DNA from: Cavia porcellus
Lineage: Eukaryota > Chordata > Mammalia > Rodentia > Caviidae
DNA length: 64,000 nt
Direction of reading: 5' to 3'
NCBI RefSeq assembly: GCF_034190915.1
Contig: NW_026947496.1
Span: 29,198,001-29,262,000 of the forward strand
A program made the position numbers and the translations under genes. This document shows, piece by piece, positions 52,185 through 63,444 of the stretch (position 1 is its first letter; the number at the start of each line of letters is the position of its first letter). The notes under the pieces are model-generated. The model worked only from the letters and a program-made list of their open reading frames with translations, was not told the DNA's origin and ran no database searches.

Positions 52185-52545
52185 TGTTAATTTTATGGGG
52201 CTGCAGTGACTGAGTACCTCAAACAGGTTGTTTAAATAACAGATTCTTTCATTCTCAAATATTCTCAAATTCTCAAGGTTTAGAAGGTTTAGAAGATTAC
52301 AGTGTCATCAGAGTTGCTTCCTTCTGAGCACATGAGAGGAAAATTTAGCCCCTGGTAGCTGCCGCCATCCTTGACTAGAAGGGGCATTCTCCCTGTTTCT
52401 TTTCACAGTTTTCCTGTGTTAGTGTGTGTGCTGAATTTTTCCCTGAAGTAAGGTTACTAGTCACAGTAAATTAGAGCCACTCTAGCGAACACTTCTTAAC
52501 TTGATCATCTGCAAAGACCCTATTTCCAAGCAAGGGACTTCACGA
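52185..52545 (+). repeat. Old mammalian repeat, copy 3
   Basis: 'ttaattttatggggctgcag', 'agagttgcttccttctgagc' and 'gcaaagaccctatttccaag' belong to the same family. A short internal tandem of ATTCTCAA and GGTTTAGAA units lies at 52248-52295. Confidence 0.5.
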
Positions 52546-54960
52546 CTCTTGGCACGGAGAGATGCATTTCACCCTAAAATGCCTGCTGCACTTTCATGCA
52601 GGTTTCTGAAGATGTGAAAGTCTGAGGCTGAAGTGCTGGCTGAAGGCCTGGGGCCAGCTATGTGGAGGACCACCTGGATGACTCTCTTTGAAAAAAGAGC
52701 AATCACCTCCATTTTGGCTGTCTGGCCATTTCTATGGCTAAATCTGGCCCTGTTTCCATGTATTGACATGTACAGAGCTGGCTAGGACTTTTCCTTATCC
52801 TTTCAACTGGCTTTAAGCAATGCAAATGGGTCTAGCCAAGGTGCTGATGTGTAGTCTTTGAAGCAAGACAACAGATCAGTGTTATCCCGCCCTGTATCTC
52901 TCAGAAAACATGTGAACCAAGCAGGAGGGAGAGCCCCCCTACATGCTGACATGCTGTCAGGTGGGATCAAGTCTCAAGATAAAGGGCTATGAATTCCCTG
53001 GAGGGAGGGAATTACACATGAGAGCTGAAGCACTGACTCAAAAACATTAAAACTACTCAAATTGTATTATGCAGATTCCTCCTTCTGCAAGCCTTCTCTC
53101 TTATATTGCAGAGATGATTTCAGGTCTCCTACCTATACCAGCTCACAACACTCATGTACTTCCCGCCTTTCTCACATACATTCATCCTTGAGCTAATCCT
53201 TTCTTCAGAATAAGTAAAATCTGGATTTGGTCCTGGGTCAATGCCTTTGCTTTGGTTGACCATCACCCTAGCTGCATTTAGGACCCCGTGGCTCCCCACA
53301 ATTGTAAATATGCCTTAGTGTCTTTGTTGTCCCCAGGGGTTGCTTTGGAAGGTAAATTGGAATTAACTTGCCAGGATTCCAATAACTTTTCAATGGGATT
53401 ACAAATATAAACTTCTCTGACTACGTCAAGGTCTAGGAAGGGCTCTTTATAAGCCTCCAAGTGGTTCTGCATCACACAAAGTACACTAACATCTGTAAGG
53501 CAGAGGAAAGCAGCCCTGGGCAGAAGAGAGCTCAGGATTCATTTTTCATTTTGCCTTGATTCTCAGAACCACCTTCAGTGTATGTGATAAGCCATAGGCT
53601 TCCCCATAAAGAAGCAGTACTGCAGTGCCAAGCCTGTGTCTCCTCCCCTGTGCTACCAAGCTGAGCTAGTTGAGGGGTTAAGAAGACCTGAACTTGGACC
53701 ACGAAGGATGCCAGTCTAGTGGGAATGGAATTTGTAGGCTCTCCATGAATGTGATCATACTTAGAGGAGAAGAAGACAGACGTGCCTGCCACACTGAGCA
53801 TAGAGGCTTGAATGAGACTCTCATTGCCAATTGGGGAGAGGACCTGGGTGTCAGGGTTAGTGGTACAGGTGGTTCTGCTGGATCCACCTGAGTAAGGGAT
53901 TAAGGTAAAATTTGTGGAATCTCACATACTGGTGAGCTGGGGAAAAGTCAGAAACGCTGTCCTGATACACTCAAACTGCTTCTCGTTTCAGAGGCCTCAT
54001 CTGCCTCCATGAAGAGCCCTACTAAGTACCCATTTTAGAATGCATTTTGGCCAAGGCTATAATCACTTTCTTTGAAAAAAGTTCTTCCAATCAAGTGGAA
54101 AAGATGGGAAAAGCATGGTGGGGTTCACTATCTACTGAAGTCAGTTCATGGAGCCCTAAATCAGAGAACAATCTCCAGTGTCTACTCAGGGAGTAAGAAG
54201 TCCAGCTTGGCCATTTGCTATGTTCAGCAAGTTGGGGATGCATAAGGCCTTTAATCCTCCAGTCACAGCCACTGAGACTGAAACAACATTGAGAGAAAGG
54301 AGGGAATTATGTATTTACATATTCCTTTTGCCCCCATCTTTGACTCTTACTTGCTTGCAGAAAACCTTCTTAAAGAGGTAAGTGAATATTTTTATTGAAA
54401 GTGTTTTATAGAAATGTGTTGGTTTGCATATATCTATTTTTCATTTACTTAAGTAGTGTCTTGTGGTTCTTCTAGATGGCTATAAGGTTGAATCCATCAC
54501 TCCCAATTCCATAAAACACAGTCAGCCCATCTCTCCACTGTCTCAGTGAAGGTGGCCACTCTGTCCACACCTGTGGCCACCTTTATGTGTTGTATTCTTT
54601 GGAAAACACTTTCAAGAGTGGAATGGAAACACACATCTGCACTTCCACCAGTAACATACCAGGATTCCTCTGCCAGCAGATCCACACCAACACTCTCAGC
54701 TTTCTAATTTGTTAATGATCTAGTAAAATGATATGTTGTTTTATATTTCTTTTATTATTAAGTGCTTTTGGTTTTCCTATATATAAATTTCATATTCATT
54801 TCTTTCACTTGTTTTTTCTTGATCTACAAGAGTTCCTTCTGCATTCTAATTACTCATACTTTATCTCCGTCAAACATTGTATGTAAGTTCCTGTCATTCT
54901 ATCAGCTGTGTATTCACTGTGTATATAATACTTTTCATTGAACAAAAGTCCCCCTGCCCC
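52546..54960. other. Unassigned segment
   Basis: Several minus-strand open frames of 60-90 codons at 53278-53887 and 54497-54685. I see no consistent family resemblance, so no gene is called. Confidence 0.4.
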
Positions 54961-54967
54961 ACCCCGG

Positions 54968-55152
54968 CCTCTATACTGGAGATTCAGTTCAAGGGCTTCA
55001 CACTGGGCCACATCGCCAGCCATTCTATTTTTTTATTTTGACACAGGATCTCACTAATTTGCTAAGCTACCCAGGCTGAGCTTGAACTTGGGATCCTCCT
55101 GCCTCAGCCTCCCAGAGTGTTGGGATTCTGGGCATGTACACCACAACCAATA
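54968..55152 (-). repeat. ID-B1 composite SINE, reversed
   Basis: 'tatactggagattcagttca' (ID half), then 'gacacaggatctcactaatt' and 'cctcagcctcccagagtgtt' (B1 half). Confidence 0.7.
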
Positions 55153-55537
55153 CATAAATCTTTTTGATATTAAAAAATTCATTTATCTATGTTTTATAAT
55201 ATGACATGTTTTTGAAATTTCTGACTATGCCATGGGTCTACACTTTGTTAAGTGCTTTTCATTTCAACTTTATTCTCCATTATAGAGGTTAGGTATGTGT
55301 TTCTATTTAGGGTGAGCAATTAGAGAGTTTGATATACATAAATATATAGAGAAAAATTAGGTACATACATAGGTATGAACAGAGGTCAGAAAAGTATCTA
55401 TAAATGGGAGGGAGATTGGTGAAAGTCAAGAATATGTAAATATATGGTGTAGGTGATCCCAGTGCTCCTCATTCAGGTGTCCACTTCTTACCATAGCAGA
55501 TAAAGGCAGTCTGAGGACTCAAGAAAATGCCCCTCCT

Positions 55538-55570
55538 TTATTATTATTATTACTATTATTATTATTATTA
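55538..55570. repeat. TTA trinucleotide microsatellite
   Basis: A run of ATT/TTA units with one interruption. Confidence 0.9.
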
Positions 55571-55589
55571 GTCCCTCATTTTTTTTTCA

Positions 55590-55742
55590 TTGTTGTTTCT
55601 GCTTTACGTGACAAAGTATCTCTATGCAATTCAGGCTGGCCTTGAGCTCACTTTGTAGCCCAGGCTGGTCTCAAACTTGCAAAGATCCTCTTGCCTCAGC
55701 TTCCTGAGTGTTAGGATTATAGGCACATGCCAACATGCCCTG
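55590..55742 (-). repeat. B1-type SINE
   Basis: 'tatgcaattcaggctggcct', 'gcccaggctggtctcaaact' and 'gccaacatgccctgc', full reversed B1. Confidence 0.85.
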
Positions 55743-56184
55743 CTTGGCTAGCCTGTGTTAATTTAAGACTTCAAATACTTTGCTTAAATAACTATTAAAA
55801 TCACAAGTGGGAGATAAGAATAGGCCAAATATTTTGTAAAAGCTTAATAACAACAAAATACACAAATATTTGTACCTATAGACAGGTATCTATTACAGTA
55901 TTGCCAGCAAAACATATCATTAACTGAGAGAGAACTGGTCAGAATTTAGACATTTTAGGAAGAGATTTTTAATAATAAGACATATTGACAGTTGCTAAAT
56001 CTTGCAAGATTATTTTGTTAAAAATAACATTATCAAAGATTACTGTGTTGAAATTTCTTGTTAGCAGTTCAAAGAAATTTCACTCTTCAAAGTATAGAAC
56101 CTGAATTCCACAAGTTAACACTGCAAAGGGCAGAGATGTTTGAAAGTCTCAAAACACTCATGAAATGCAATAGCATTTAGTTTC

Positions 56185-56565
56185 CTATGAATGACAACAA
56201 AGTATTACAAACCCAGTGACAAAAAAAACTTGTCATCTCGTATTTTTAAGGGTAGAAGTCCAAAACTAAAGGTACTGTTTCTGGTTAGGCTTCCTCTGTA
56301 GCCTCTGGGGAAACTTTCCTGGTCACTTCATCTTCCATAGCTTCAGGTGTTCCTTGGTGTAGGCATCATAGCTACATCCTGCCTCTGTTTCCAACTGTCT
56401 ATTTTCTTTTCTGTGTCTGTGTCTCTTCTCTTCTTAGGACATCAAACATAACTCTGCTGCACCGTGCATGACTCATCTTATCAGTTATATTTCAATGACC
56501 CTATTTCAAATAAAGACATAGTCAGAAGTACTAAGAGTTAGAACATCATATGTTTTTAGAAGACC
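56185..56565 (+). repeat. Old mammalian repeat, copy 4
   Basis: 'caacaaagtattacaaaccc', 'ggtagaagtccaaaactaaa' and 'caatgaccctatttcaaata' are family features. Confidence 0.5.
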
Positions 56566-56679
56566 CAAGTTTCCTCATATACATGTTGAAAAAAATGATT
56601 AGCAAATGATATACGGGTATGTTAGCATTCCACCACTGTGACAAAATAGTTGAGATAAGTTACTCAAGAAGAAGGATGT

Positions 56680-56747
56680 GGCCAATGGTTTAGCTCAGCA
56701 ATACAAGTCATGAGTTTGATCCCCAGCACACACCCCCTGAAAGAAAA

Positions 56748-56750
<3 letters not shown>
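56680..56750 (+). mobile_element. ID-type SINE, decayed
   Basis: 'ggccaatggtttagctcagc' and 'gagtttgatccccagcacac'. It is inserted in another repeat whose halves, 'ccaccactgtgacaaaatag' and 'tattttggctcatggttcca', lie on both sides. Confidence 0.7.
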
Positions 56751-56793
<43 letters not shown>

Positions 56794-56812
56794 AAAAAGA
56801 AAGAAAGAAAGA
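56746..56812. repeat. GAAA tetranucleotide microsatellite
   Basis: Runs of GAAA with one AAAA interruption, grown from the SINE tail. Frames across it are artefacts. Confidence 0.95.
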
Positions 56813-56929
56813 CGTATTTTGGCTCATGGTTCCAGAGGTTTCAGTGCATGGCCACTCATTTTGAGACTAAGAGAAGCTGTTTATCTGGGAGTGGGAGCAT
56901 GTGGTAAAGGTGGCTAGTCGCTTGATGAA

Positions 56930-57110
56930 GAGGGGGCACAGAGAGAAAAAGGAGGAGGAGGAAAGAGGAAGGAGAGAAAGAGGAAATATAAAAGAGAAGA
57001 AAAAAGAAGAGAGGAAGAAAAGAGAGGAGGGGAGAGGAGGGGAAGGGAGAGGAGGGGAGAGGAGGGGAAGGGAGAGGAGGGGAGGGGAGGGGAGGGGAGA
57101 AGAGCGGAGC
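56930..57110. repeat. Long polypurine tract (GA/GGGGA rich)
   Basis: About 180 bases almost entirely purine on the plus strand, ending with many GAGGGGA units at 57025-57098. Open frames on both strands are low-complexity artefacts. Confidence 0.92.
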
Positions 57111-57289
57111 AGCCCAGGATTGCAAGAGCTCCTTCAGGGACACACCCTCCCCAAACCTAACTTCTTTCCACTAGGCCCCACCTTTTAAGGTTCCACCAAC
57201 TCCCAAAAGTGCCACAGGCTGGTGACCCACCTTTTAGCACATAGGCTTTGGGGCCATTTCAGATCCAAACCATAACAGGGGAGATGTTC

Positions 57290-58605
57290 TGTTTTGCATC
57301 TACATATCATTCAACCCATTCTTTTCTCACATACGTTTTTCATCCTATTCTGTGTTACATTTATAGGGAAAAATAGTTCACCAGCTACTTCTGTTTCATA
57401 GCTTGAGCGACCTTTCTCAGTCCTTGAACTGTAGTCTAAGCATCTCCCTGAAGTACATAGAAACCCAAGTCCCTGCCAGTGTGGCATGATCCTGACTCTC
57501 GCATTCCCCTGGAGCCATCTGGTGCCATTCTCATCATACCATCCTTTGTTAGTGTTTATTGTACCATTTTTGTACGGTGAGAGTAGAAGATGGGGCCAGT
57601 GAGGAGTGGCTCAAAATTGGGGCCAGAGCTTCTTCCTCATCTGTTCAATCCATTTCTAGATCTGAAATTGCAGCTTTTTATTTGTTTCTTTCATTCCTTT
57701 CCAGCCTATTTACCTTCAGGTTCCCATAGAACCATCTGGGGCTGAAATCTTCTGGGTCGGAAAAATCACATACAATGAAGAATTTTCAGATTTGATCTGA
57801 TTTTATTTCGTTGCAGCTTTTTTTTTTTTATACACTTTAACCACTATGGATTCTAGAATATGATCCATCATTCCTTTTTCTGTAACATGATAACTTTTTA
57901 TAGATTTGAAACATACACAAACTATACATTGCTAAACAGATTCTAAAACTCATATGAAAATGTGGCAAACCCAGACTAGCTGAAATAAACTTGGAAAAGT
58001 GGAATAAGTTTGTAAGAATCAAACTTCTTGATTTCAGCTAGGTATAAAGCTACAACAATCAGCATAATGTCATCCTCACATAAAAACAGAAATATAAGTC
58101 AAAGGAACAGAACTGAGGGTTCAGAAATCAACCTTTATAGTTAATTGAGTCTGTTAATGGATTTCGACAAGAATATAGAAAGCATCACAGAAGAAACAGT
58201 TGTCTTCTCAAGTGGCAGTGGAATAACCAACTATCCATGTGATAAGAAATGAAATTGAATCCCTCCCTCATGTCACATACCGGACAGAAGCTGGAGAATG
58301 ACAAACCTCAGTGGTATACTTCATTCTGAGTCTGAAGGCCTGAGAAGCACTTCAGAGTCTGTTTATGTATGTCCCTACAATGGTTTGGATGTGGTTTTCC
58401 TATCCAGGAGTCATAGGTTAATCCTACAATCCTTTGGAAGATGATTAGATTATGGGGCCACCATAACCTAATCATGAATGGATAAATGCCTTTCTCTAAA
58501 TACGAAGTTAGGGTTCTTAAGTGTAAATTAGGTCTTACAGGACTGCATTGGCGTTCAAGAACCTGAATTATTTCCGTCTAGAACAGGTCATTATTGTTAT
58601 ACTAA
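57290..58605. other. Unassigned segment with MaLR fragment
   Basis: 'acaatggtttggatgtggtt' at 58378 resembles the beginning of a MaLR-type LTR and extends to about 58505. Otherwise no gene or repeat is recognised. Confidence 0.45.
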
Positions 58606-58679
58606 GATGCTGAAAAATTAAAATAATTGATTAAAAGATAATTAGCAAAAATAGTTAAAAAGATAGTTATTAGCAGTAT

Positions 58680-59185
58680 TGTCATTCTTTACTGAGCTCA
58701 CTACCCTAGTAACCAAGCACCAACCACATAGTTATAGACTGCATTGTTATACTGTTCTATAGGCTCGCTCCCCCAACTAACTTGTGTGCTGTCAACCTTT
58801 GTTCCCCTTGTAAGAGACAAATGATGCTGTGTCAACCATTGTTCCCTTTCTGAAAGTTCCTAAAATTGGCAGACCAAGGGCTATAAATTGGCTAACCACC
58901 CACTGTAAAATGCCTCTGACCTCAAGCAAAGGGGAACAAAGGCCTACCTTGTTTCTGATTCTCATCACTATGCACTTAATGATCAATGAGCTAATCATAA
59001 GTAAACTATAAAAAGTCAAAATTCTAACTCAGTTGCCCAGTTTTGCAAATTCCATCTGCACTGTGCTGCTGGGCCAGCTAAAATAAAAGCGCTTCTTTTA
59101 AAAAGACATCTTGCCCCGTTACTCTTGGGGGTTTTACCCCGTTTTTCATCATGGGGCCTTGTTTTTTGGGTGGGTTACTGTTACA
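58680..59185 (+). repeat. Probable solo LTR
   Basis: Contains 'gctataaattggctaacc', 'ccagctaaaataaaagcgct' (poly(A) signal) and 'ttgccccgttactcttgggg', and ends GGTTACTGTTACA. The pattern of promoter-like sequence, AATAAA and T/C-rich tail fits an LTR. The 5' end is approximate and no target duplication is found. Confidence 0.55.
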
Positions 59186-59616
59186 ATCTTACAGATATTC
59201 TGTTCTAGCAACACAGAATGAACCAAGTCTTAGAGCCTGAAAGGCCAAGGACCAGGAACTACTATTGTAAAGGAAGGAGATCAATGATCCAACTCAAAAT
59301 TAGAGAGCAAATTCACCCTCCTTCTGTCTTTTGTTCTATTTGTCCCTCAAAGACTAGATGGTGCCGACCCACATTGGTGAAGGCAATCTTCTTTACTCAA
59401 TTTACCAATTCGAATGCCCCACTGACACACCCAGTGTGCTGAAAATCCTTGCCAAAATTTGCATGCATACTTAGAAAAGTATTGCTCATTGAATGTTAGA
59501 TCCTGAAAAGATCTTGAGCAAATCAGATGTATGAAATCTGTTAATATAGTTTGCAATGTCTAAGGAAGAATTCCCCAACTTTGGGGAGTTGAAGGGAGTT
59601 TTTAAAATCCCGGTAC

Positions 59617-59770
59617 ACTGCTGGCTGGGCGTGCTGGCACACGACTGTAATCCCAGCACCTGGGCATACTGAGGCAACAGCTTGAGGCAGAGGGATTACT
59701 GCCAATTCGAGGCCAGCCTGGACTATACAGTAATACCCTATCTCAAAAAATTGAAAAAAAATAAGTAAAT
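59617..59770 (+). mobile_element. B1-type SINE with 13-bp target duplication
   Basis: 'ggctgggcgtgctggcacac', 'ctgtaatcccagcacctggg', 'gaggccagcctggactatac' and an A-rich tail. AAAATCCCGGTAC at 59604-59616 and AAAATCCCAGTAC at 59771-59783 flank it. The least diverged B1 of the window. Confidence 0.92.
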
Positions 59771-60119
59771 AAAATCCCAGTACTCTGGTTGTCACATCAG
59801 TTAAATCAGTGCCTCAAGGGACTTCATGATTTTTCAGGTATTTCCAGTGTGCTGGAAAGTTTGTGACACAGTCCTCAGGTAATTTAGTTATGTAAACTGC
59901 AAGAGATGTTTCAGTAAAATCTCATGTACTAATCTCATTAATTTTAATTGTGGATCAGAATTCCATTTTTAACCAAAAACACTTATAATTCTAAATCAAC
60001 AAGATCGTCAAGTTACATTAGGAAAAAAAAGTTTTGAAAACATATGGTTGAATTTTTAATGTACTATTTAAATACTGACTGTAAGGATCAGAAAATGTGA
60101 GATATTCTTTCCCCAGGAA

Positions 60120-60395
60120 ACAGTACTCTCCCCACCCCCACCTCCCACCTCCCGCCCCAATCTCTATTCAAGGCTGGGCGACCACTGTAGCAGCTCCAAG
60201 GGCGTCGCTAGTTGGCATCCCGACATGCAGGGGAAAGTTCGGTTCTGGACACTAGTTTCTGTTCCCTGAGGGCCCGGAAAGGGTTCGCGCTCCTCAGGAA
60301 GTTTCAGCAGGCATCCTGGAGCCCGGGCCGCGGCTCCCGGGTGACTTTTTGGGTCTCTCGGGTCTCAGAGCTACCCCGCAGGCCTGGCCCAGGCA
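60120..60395 (+). promoter_or_regulatory. HFE promoter and 5' UTR region
   Basis: GC content and CpG density rise abruptly from about 60130 and remain high through intron 1 to about 60770. I see no TATA box, as is usual for a CpG-type promoter. The transcription start is not determinable from sequence. Confidence 0.6.
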
Positions 60396-60471
60396 ATGGG
60401 CGCGTGGGCCGGGCTCGCGCTACTGCTGCTCCTCCTCGTGCGGACCCCGACCCCACAGGGGCGACAGCCGC
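60396..60471 (+). CDS. HFE: HFE exon 1 coding part
   Basis: Signal peptide with Leu-rich core; ends in phase 1 at a GTGAGT donor (60472-60477). Confidence 0.92.
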
Positions 60472-63444
60472 GTGAGTCCTGGGCTCGGGGACACTGGGCG
60501 GGGCGTGAACCCTGATCCCGGAAAGCAAGGGTGCGGGGCGAGGGGGCCGGAGTGGGGCCGGAGTGGGGCGGCTCGCACACCTAGGACCGCGCGGCGTCCG
60601 GGCGGGTGGCTGCCAGCTGCAGGCGAGCCCCTAGCTCTGGGTCCGGCTCCCCAAACCCCACGCCCACCCCTCTCCCACACCCCACTCCCCACCCAGGCCA
60701 GGCGCCCCCAGTCCTGGGAATTGCCTTTGGAACCTGCAACCCGCTCCGCCCCTGTGACGCTCTGATCGTACAATAGATCTCTTGGTTTCTTACTAAGTGA
60801 GCTGAGCCCAGAGCCCTGGAACTGGTATCTCTGTTTCATTTTCTACTGCGGCCTGAGTGGTTTCCCCCAGTTATCAGCGGACAAGAAGTTCCTTCCCAGA
60901 GTGCCCCGGGGCAGCCTCGGTGTCTCCGCACCAAGATGTCCCTAGCCGGTAGGCAAACAGGGAACCATGCAGACACAGGGCATGACTAGGAGTCTACGGG
61001 TCGGGATCCGGATGCTACCCCATTCCTCCTCCCTCCTGCTGAGGCCCGTTGGAGGCTAGGCAGAGAGGTCTATCTTGGGGCTTCCTGACTCACCCATTTA
61101 TCTTTCCCCTGGAAAGCCATGTGATTTCTGAAGGTTCGCTGATGCATCAGGTTCTGTTATTTCAGCTAGACTTTGATTTGAGATGCGCTGTACGAACCAA
61201 GGAGCCTTGTCCAAAGGATGCCGAAGTTATGATTAACATTTAACCAGTGAAAACACTTTCTGATGCATGATTTTGTGGACTCCCGTTATGCTCTGGGAAA
61301 TAGAGCTAGTTGTAGCTTTACTGGTTCACTGGCCCCTGGGTTATATTAACACCCCTCAGGTTACAAAGAATACAAACAATTTGGTTTGCTCCAAACTGTG
61401 AAGGACACCAGACAGGGCAATTTTATCGAGATTCCCTGTCAAAATAAAAAAATTAAAAGGGCTTGGGATGGAACTCTGTGAGGCCCTGGGTTCAGTCTTT
61501 GGTGCCATAGGAAGGAAGGGGAGAGAAAAGGAAAGAGGGACGGGGAAAAGCAAAAGAACCACTGGGTTGAATGAAGGGCAGGAAGTACAGTGCTGGAGCC
61601 AGAGAGGTGGGGGGAGGACAGCCTCCACAGGCCCGGTCGCAGGTCACAGGCTGTGGGGTAGACTGAGCGGGGACAGGACCTTTCAAGGGTTTTGAAAAGC
61701 ACACTCTGGCTGCTTTGTGCAAAACACAGTAAAAAGAACAAAGACAGAGAGATCAGCCAGGAAGCCCTTAGGCTAGTCTAGGCAAGAAATGATAGAGCAG
61801 GCTTAGCTGGGGCTGGCAGAGGGAAATAGGAAACATTTGAATTTGATTGTGTATTTTTTTTTAACGGAAATTGCTGGAAGATCCATGTATGATACCAAAG
61901 AGAAAATTCAAAAGCAACTGTCTTCTTTATTTTACTTTATTTTTATTTTATCAGGCCCACAATGGGGTGATTTGTAATGCCATTCCTGAAATGTAAAAGC
62001 ACAGGAAAACAGTTTTGGTGAAAATTGAGATATATATTTGAGGTTTCAATCAAGTATCTAATAGGTGTTGTTAAGGAAGATAAGAGTCTAGATAGAGTTC
62101 AGGGCCAGAGATAAAAATGTTAAGTTATTATTATTCATCTAACATGCACTTATGAAGTACCTACCATGTGCTAGGTGACATTGTGGGCACTGGGGTGCAT
62201 CCCTGAGCCCCCTCATTTTGTCATGGACTCACCTGCCATAGAGGTCTTGTCCTCTCAGCTTCTAGGAGCTCTTTCTGTGTTTGCTGGAAATTTGTTTTAA
62301 GCTGTGTATCAGCAGATCTTACAGAATTTCACCACCAACATTTTCACAGGTAAGTGTTTGGAGGTGGCAGTTCCTTAGGACTGAATCTAATAGCTGTGAA
62401 CTTCATCTACTGATTTTGCCCATCACGGCTGGAGATGCTTCAGGATTTTTCCTGGCTTCAGGAGTAATGGCCCAGTCATGAGTACTAGGAGTACCGGGAC
62501 AGAGGACAGCTAATAGGTGGCAGCCACTTGTGGCAAGGGAGGTGCATGGGAGACACAGCCAGGATTCCCACACAGAAAGATGCAGGACTGTCTCACTCTT
62601 CACAGGATGACACAAACCCAGTAGTGATGTGAGCTGATTCAGCTGTGTGGACTCAGAAGCTGGGCAACCTGGTGCCCCTGCTGAAGGCCTCTCCCTCTCT
62701 CTCCAGGCTCTCACACTCTACACTACCTCTTTGTATGTGCCTCAGAACCTGGGCACGGGCTGCCCTTGTTTGAGGCTCTGGGCTATGTGGATGATCAGCT
62801 GTTTGTGTCTTACAATCATGAGAGTCGCCGTGCTGAGCCCAGGGCTCAATGGATTGGGGACAAGACCTCAAGCCGGCTGTGGCTACAGCTCAGTCAGAGC
62901 CTAAAAGGGTGGGAACATATGTTCATTGTGGACTTCTGGACTATCATGGACAACCACAACCATAGCAAGGGTGAGTGAGAAAGGGCTCACCTTACCGAGG
63001 TGCTTCAGCATCTCACTGCCTAGGGATGCTTGGAGGAAGAGCTGGGGGCTTAGGGTCCAGGGGAATGAAGAGGGGAAGCATGTTCTTATTGGCATTGTGT
63101 GGGCCTTGAGGATGGTGGGGACAGGGGCCTACTCCCTTGATCTCAGTAACAAGCTGATGTGTTGCCAGAATCCCACACCCTGCAGGTGATCCTTGGCTGC
63201 GAGGTGCGGGAGGACAACAGCACCAGGGGTTTCTGGAAGTATGGGTACGATGGTCAGGACCACCTTGACTTTCGCCCTGAAATGCTGGATTGGAGAGCAG
63301 CAGAGCCTGCGGCCCATGCCACCAAGCTGGAGTGGGAAGAGCACAAGATTCAGAATAAGCAGAACAAGGCCTACCTTGAGAGAGACTGCCCTGAGCAGCT
63401 GCAGAGGTTCCTGGAGCTGGGGAGAGGGGTTCTGGACCAACCAG
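60396..63444 (+). CDS. HFE: HFE, homeostatic iron regulator, exons 1-3 (3' truncated by window)
   Basis: MHC class I-like membrane protein that binds beta-2-microglobulin and transferrin receptor 1 and takes part in hepcidin control; its loss causes hereditary hemochromatosis in humans. Coding exons: 60396-60471 (76 nt), 62707-62970 (264 nt), 63169-63444 (276 nt), the human exon lengths as I recall them. Reading phase is kept at both junctions with GT-AG borders. Exon 1 gives a signal peptide ([15 protein letters not shown]). Exon 2 is the alpha-1 domain: YVDDQLF, HESRR (the histidine altered in human H63D is present) and [11 protein letters not shown]. Exon 3 is alpha-2: [26 protein letters not shown] and ERDCPEQLQ, with both disulfide cysteines. 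The alpha-3 domain, membrane anchor and tail are beyond the window. An unusual Cys appears near residue 36. The gene follows H1-2 by about 30 kb, as in human. Confidence 0.95.
60472..62706 (+). other. HFE intron 1
   Basis: About 2.2 kb, CpG-rich at its start. It contains a decayed ID-type SINE at about 61455-61540 ('gaggccctgggttcagtctt') and a MIR at about 62128-62210. Antisense open frames over the GC-rich first part are artefacts. Acceptor CTCTCTCTCCAG at 62695-62706. Confidence 0.85.
62128..62210 (+). repeat. MIR SINE core
   Basis: 'acttatgaagtacctaccat' followed by 'gtgctaggtgaca' and 'ggcactggggtgcatccctg', the standard MIR core with about its usual divergence. Confidence 0.75.
62707..62970 (+). 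CDS. HFE: HFE exon 2 (alpha-1 domain)
   Basis: 264 nt, in frame throughout. Donor GTGAGT at 62971-62976. First codon completed from exon 1 (Arg), then [13 protein letters not shown]. Confidence 0.95.
63169..63444 (+). CDS. HFE: HFE exon 3 (alpha-2 domain)
   Basis: 276 nt, in frame throughout. Acceptor GTTGCCAG before it and donor GTATAG at 63445. Contains NST at the DNSTRG position, a potential N-glycosylation site. Confidence 0.95.

Noticed and set aside
54497..54685. Possible retroviral RNase H fragment on the minus strand (SWYVTGGSA)
   Set aside because: Only a short motif-like match; the following residues do not continue the RNase H pattern.
56746..57110. Regular spaced repeats resembling a CRISPR array
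   Set aside because: Simple tetranucleotide and purine-rich tracts in a mammalian genome; no unique spacers.
60420..60839. 139-codon antisense frame across HFE exon 1 and intron 1
   Set aside because: An artefact of the CpG-rich region; no conserved domain or start context.
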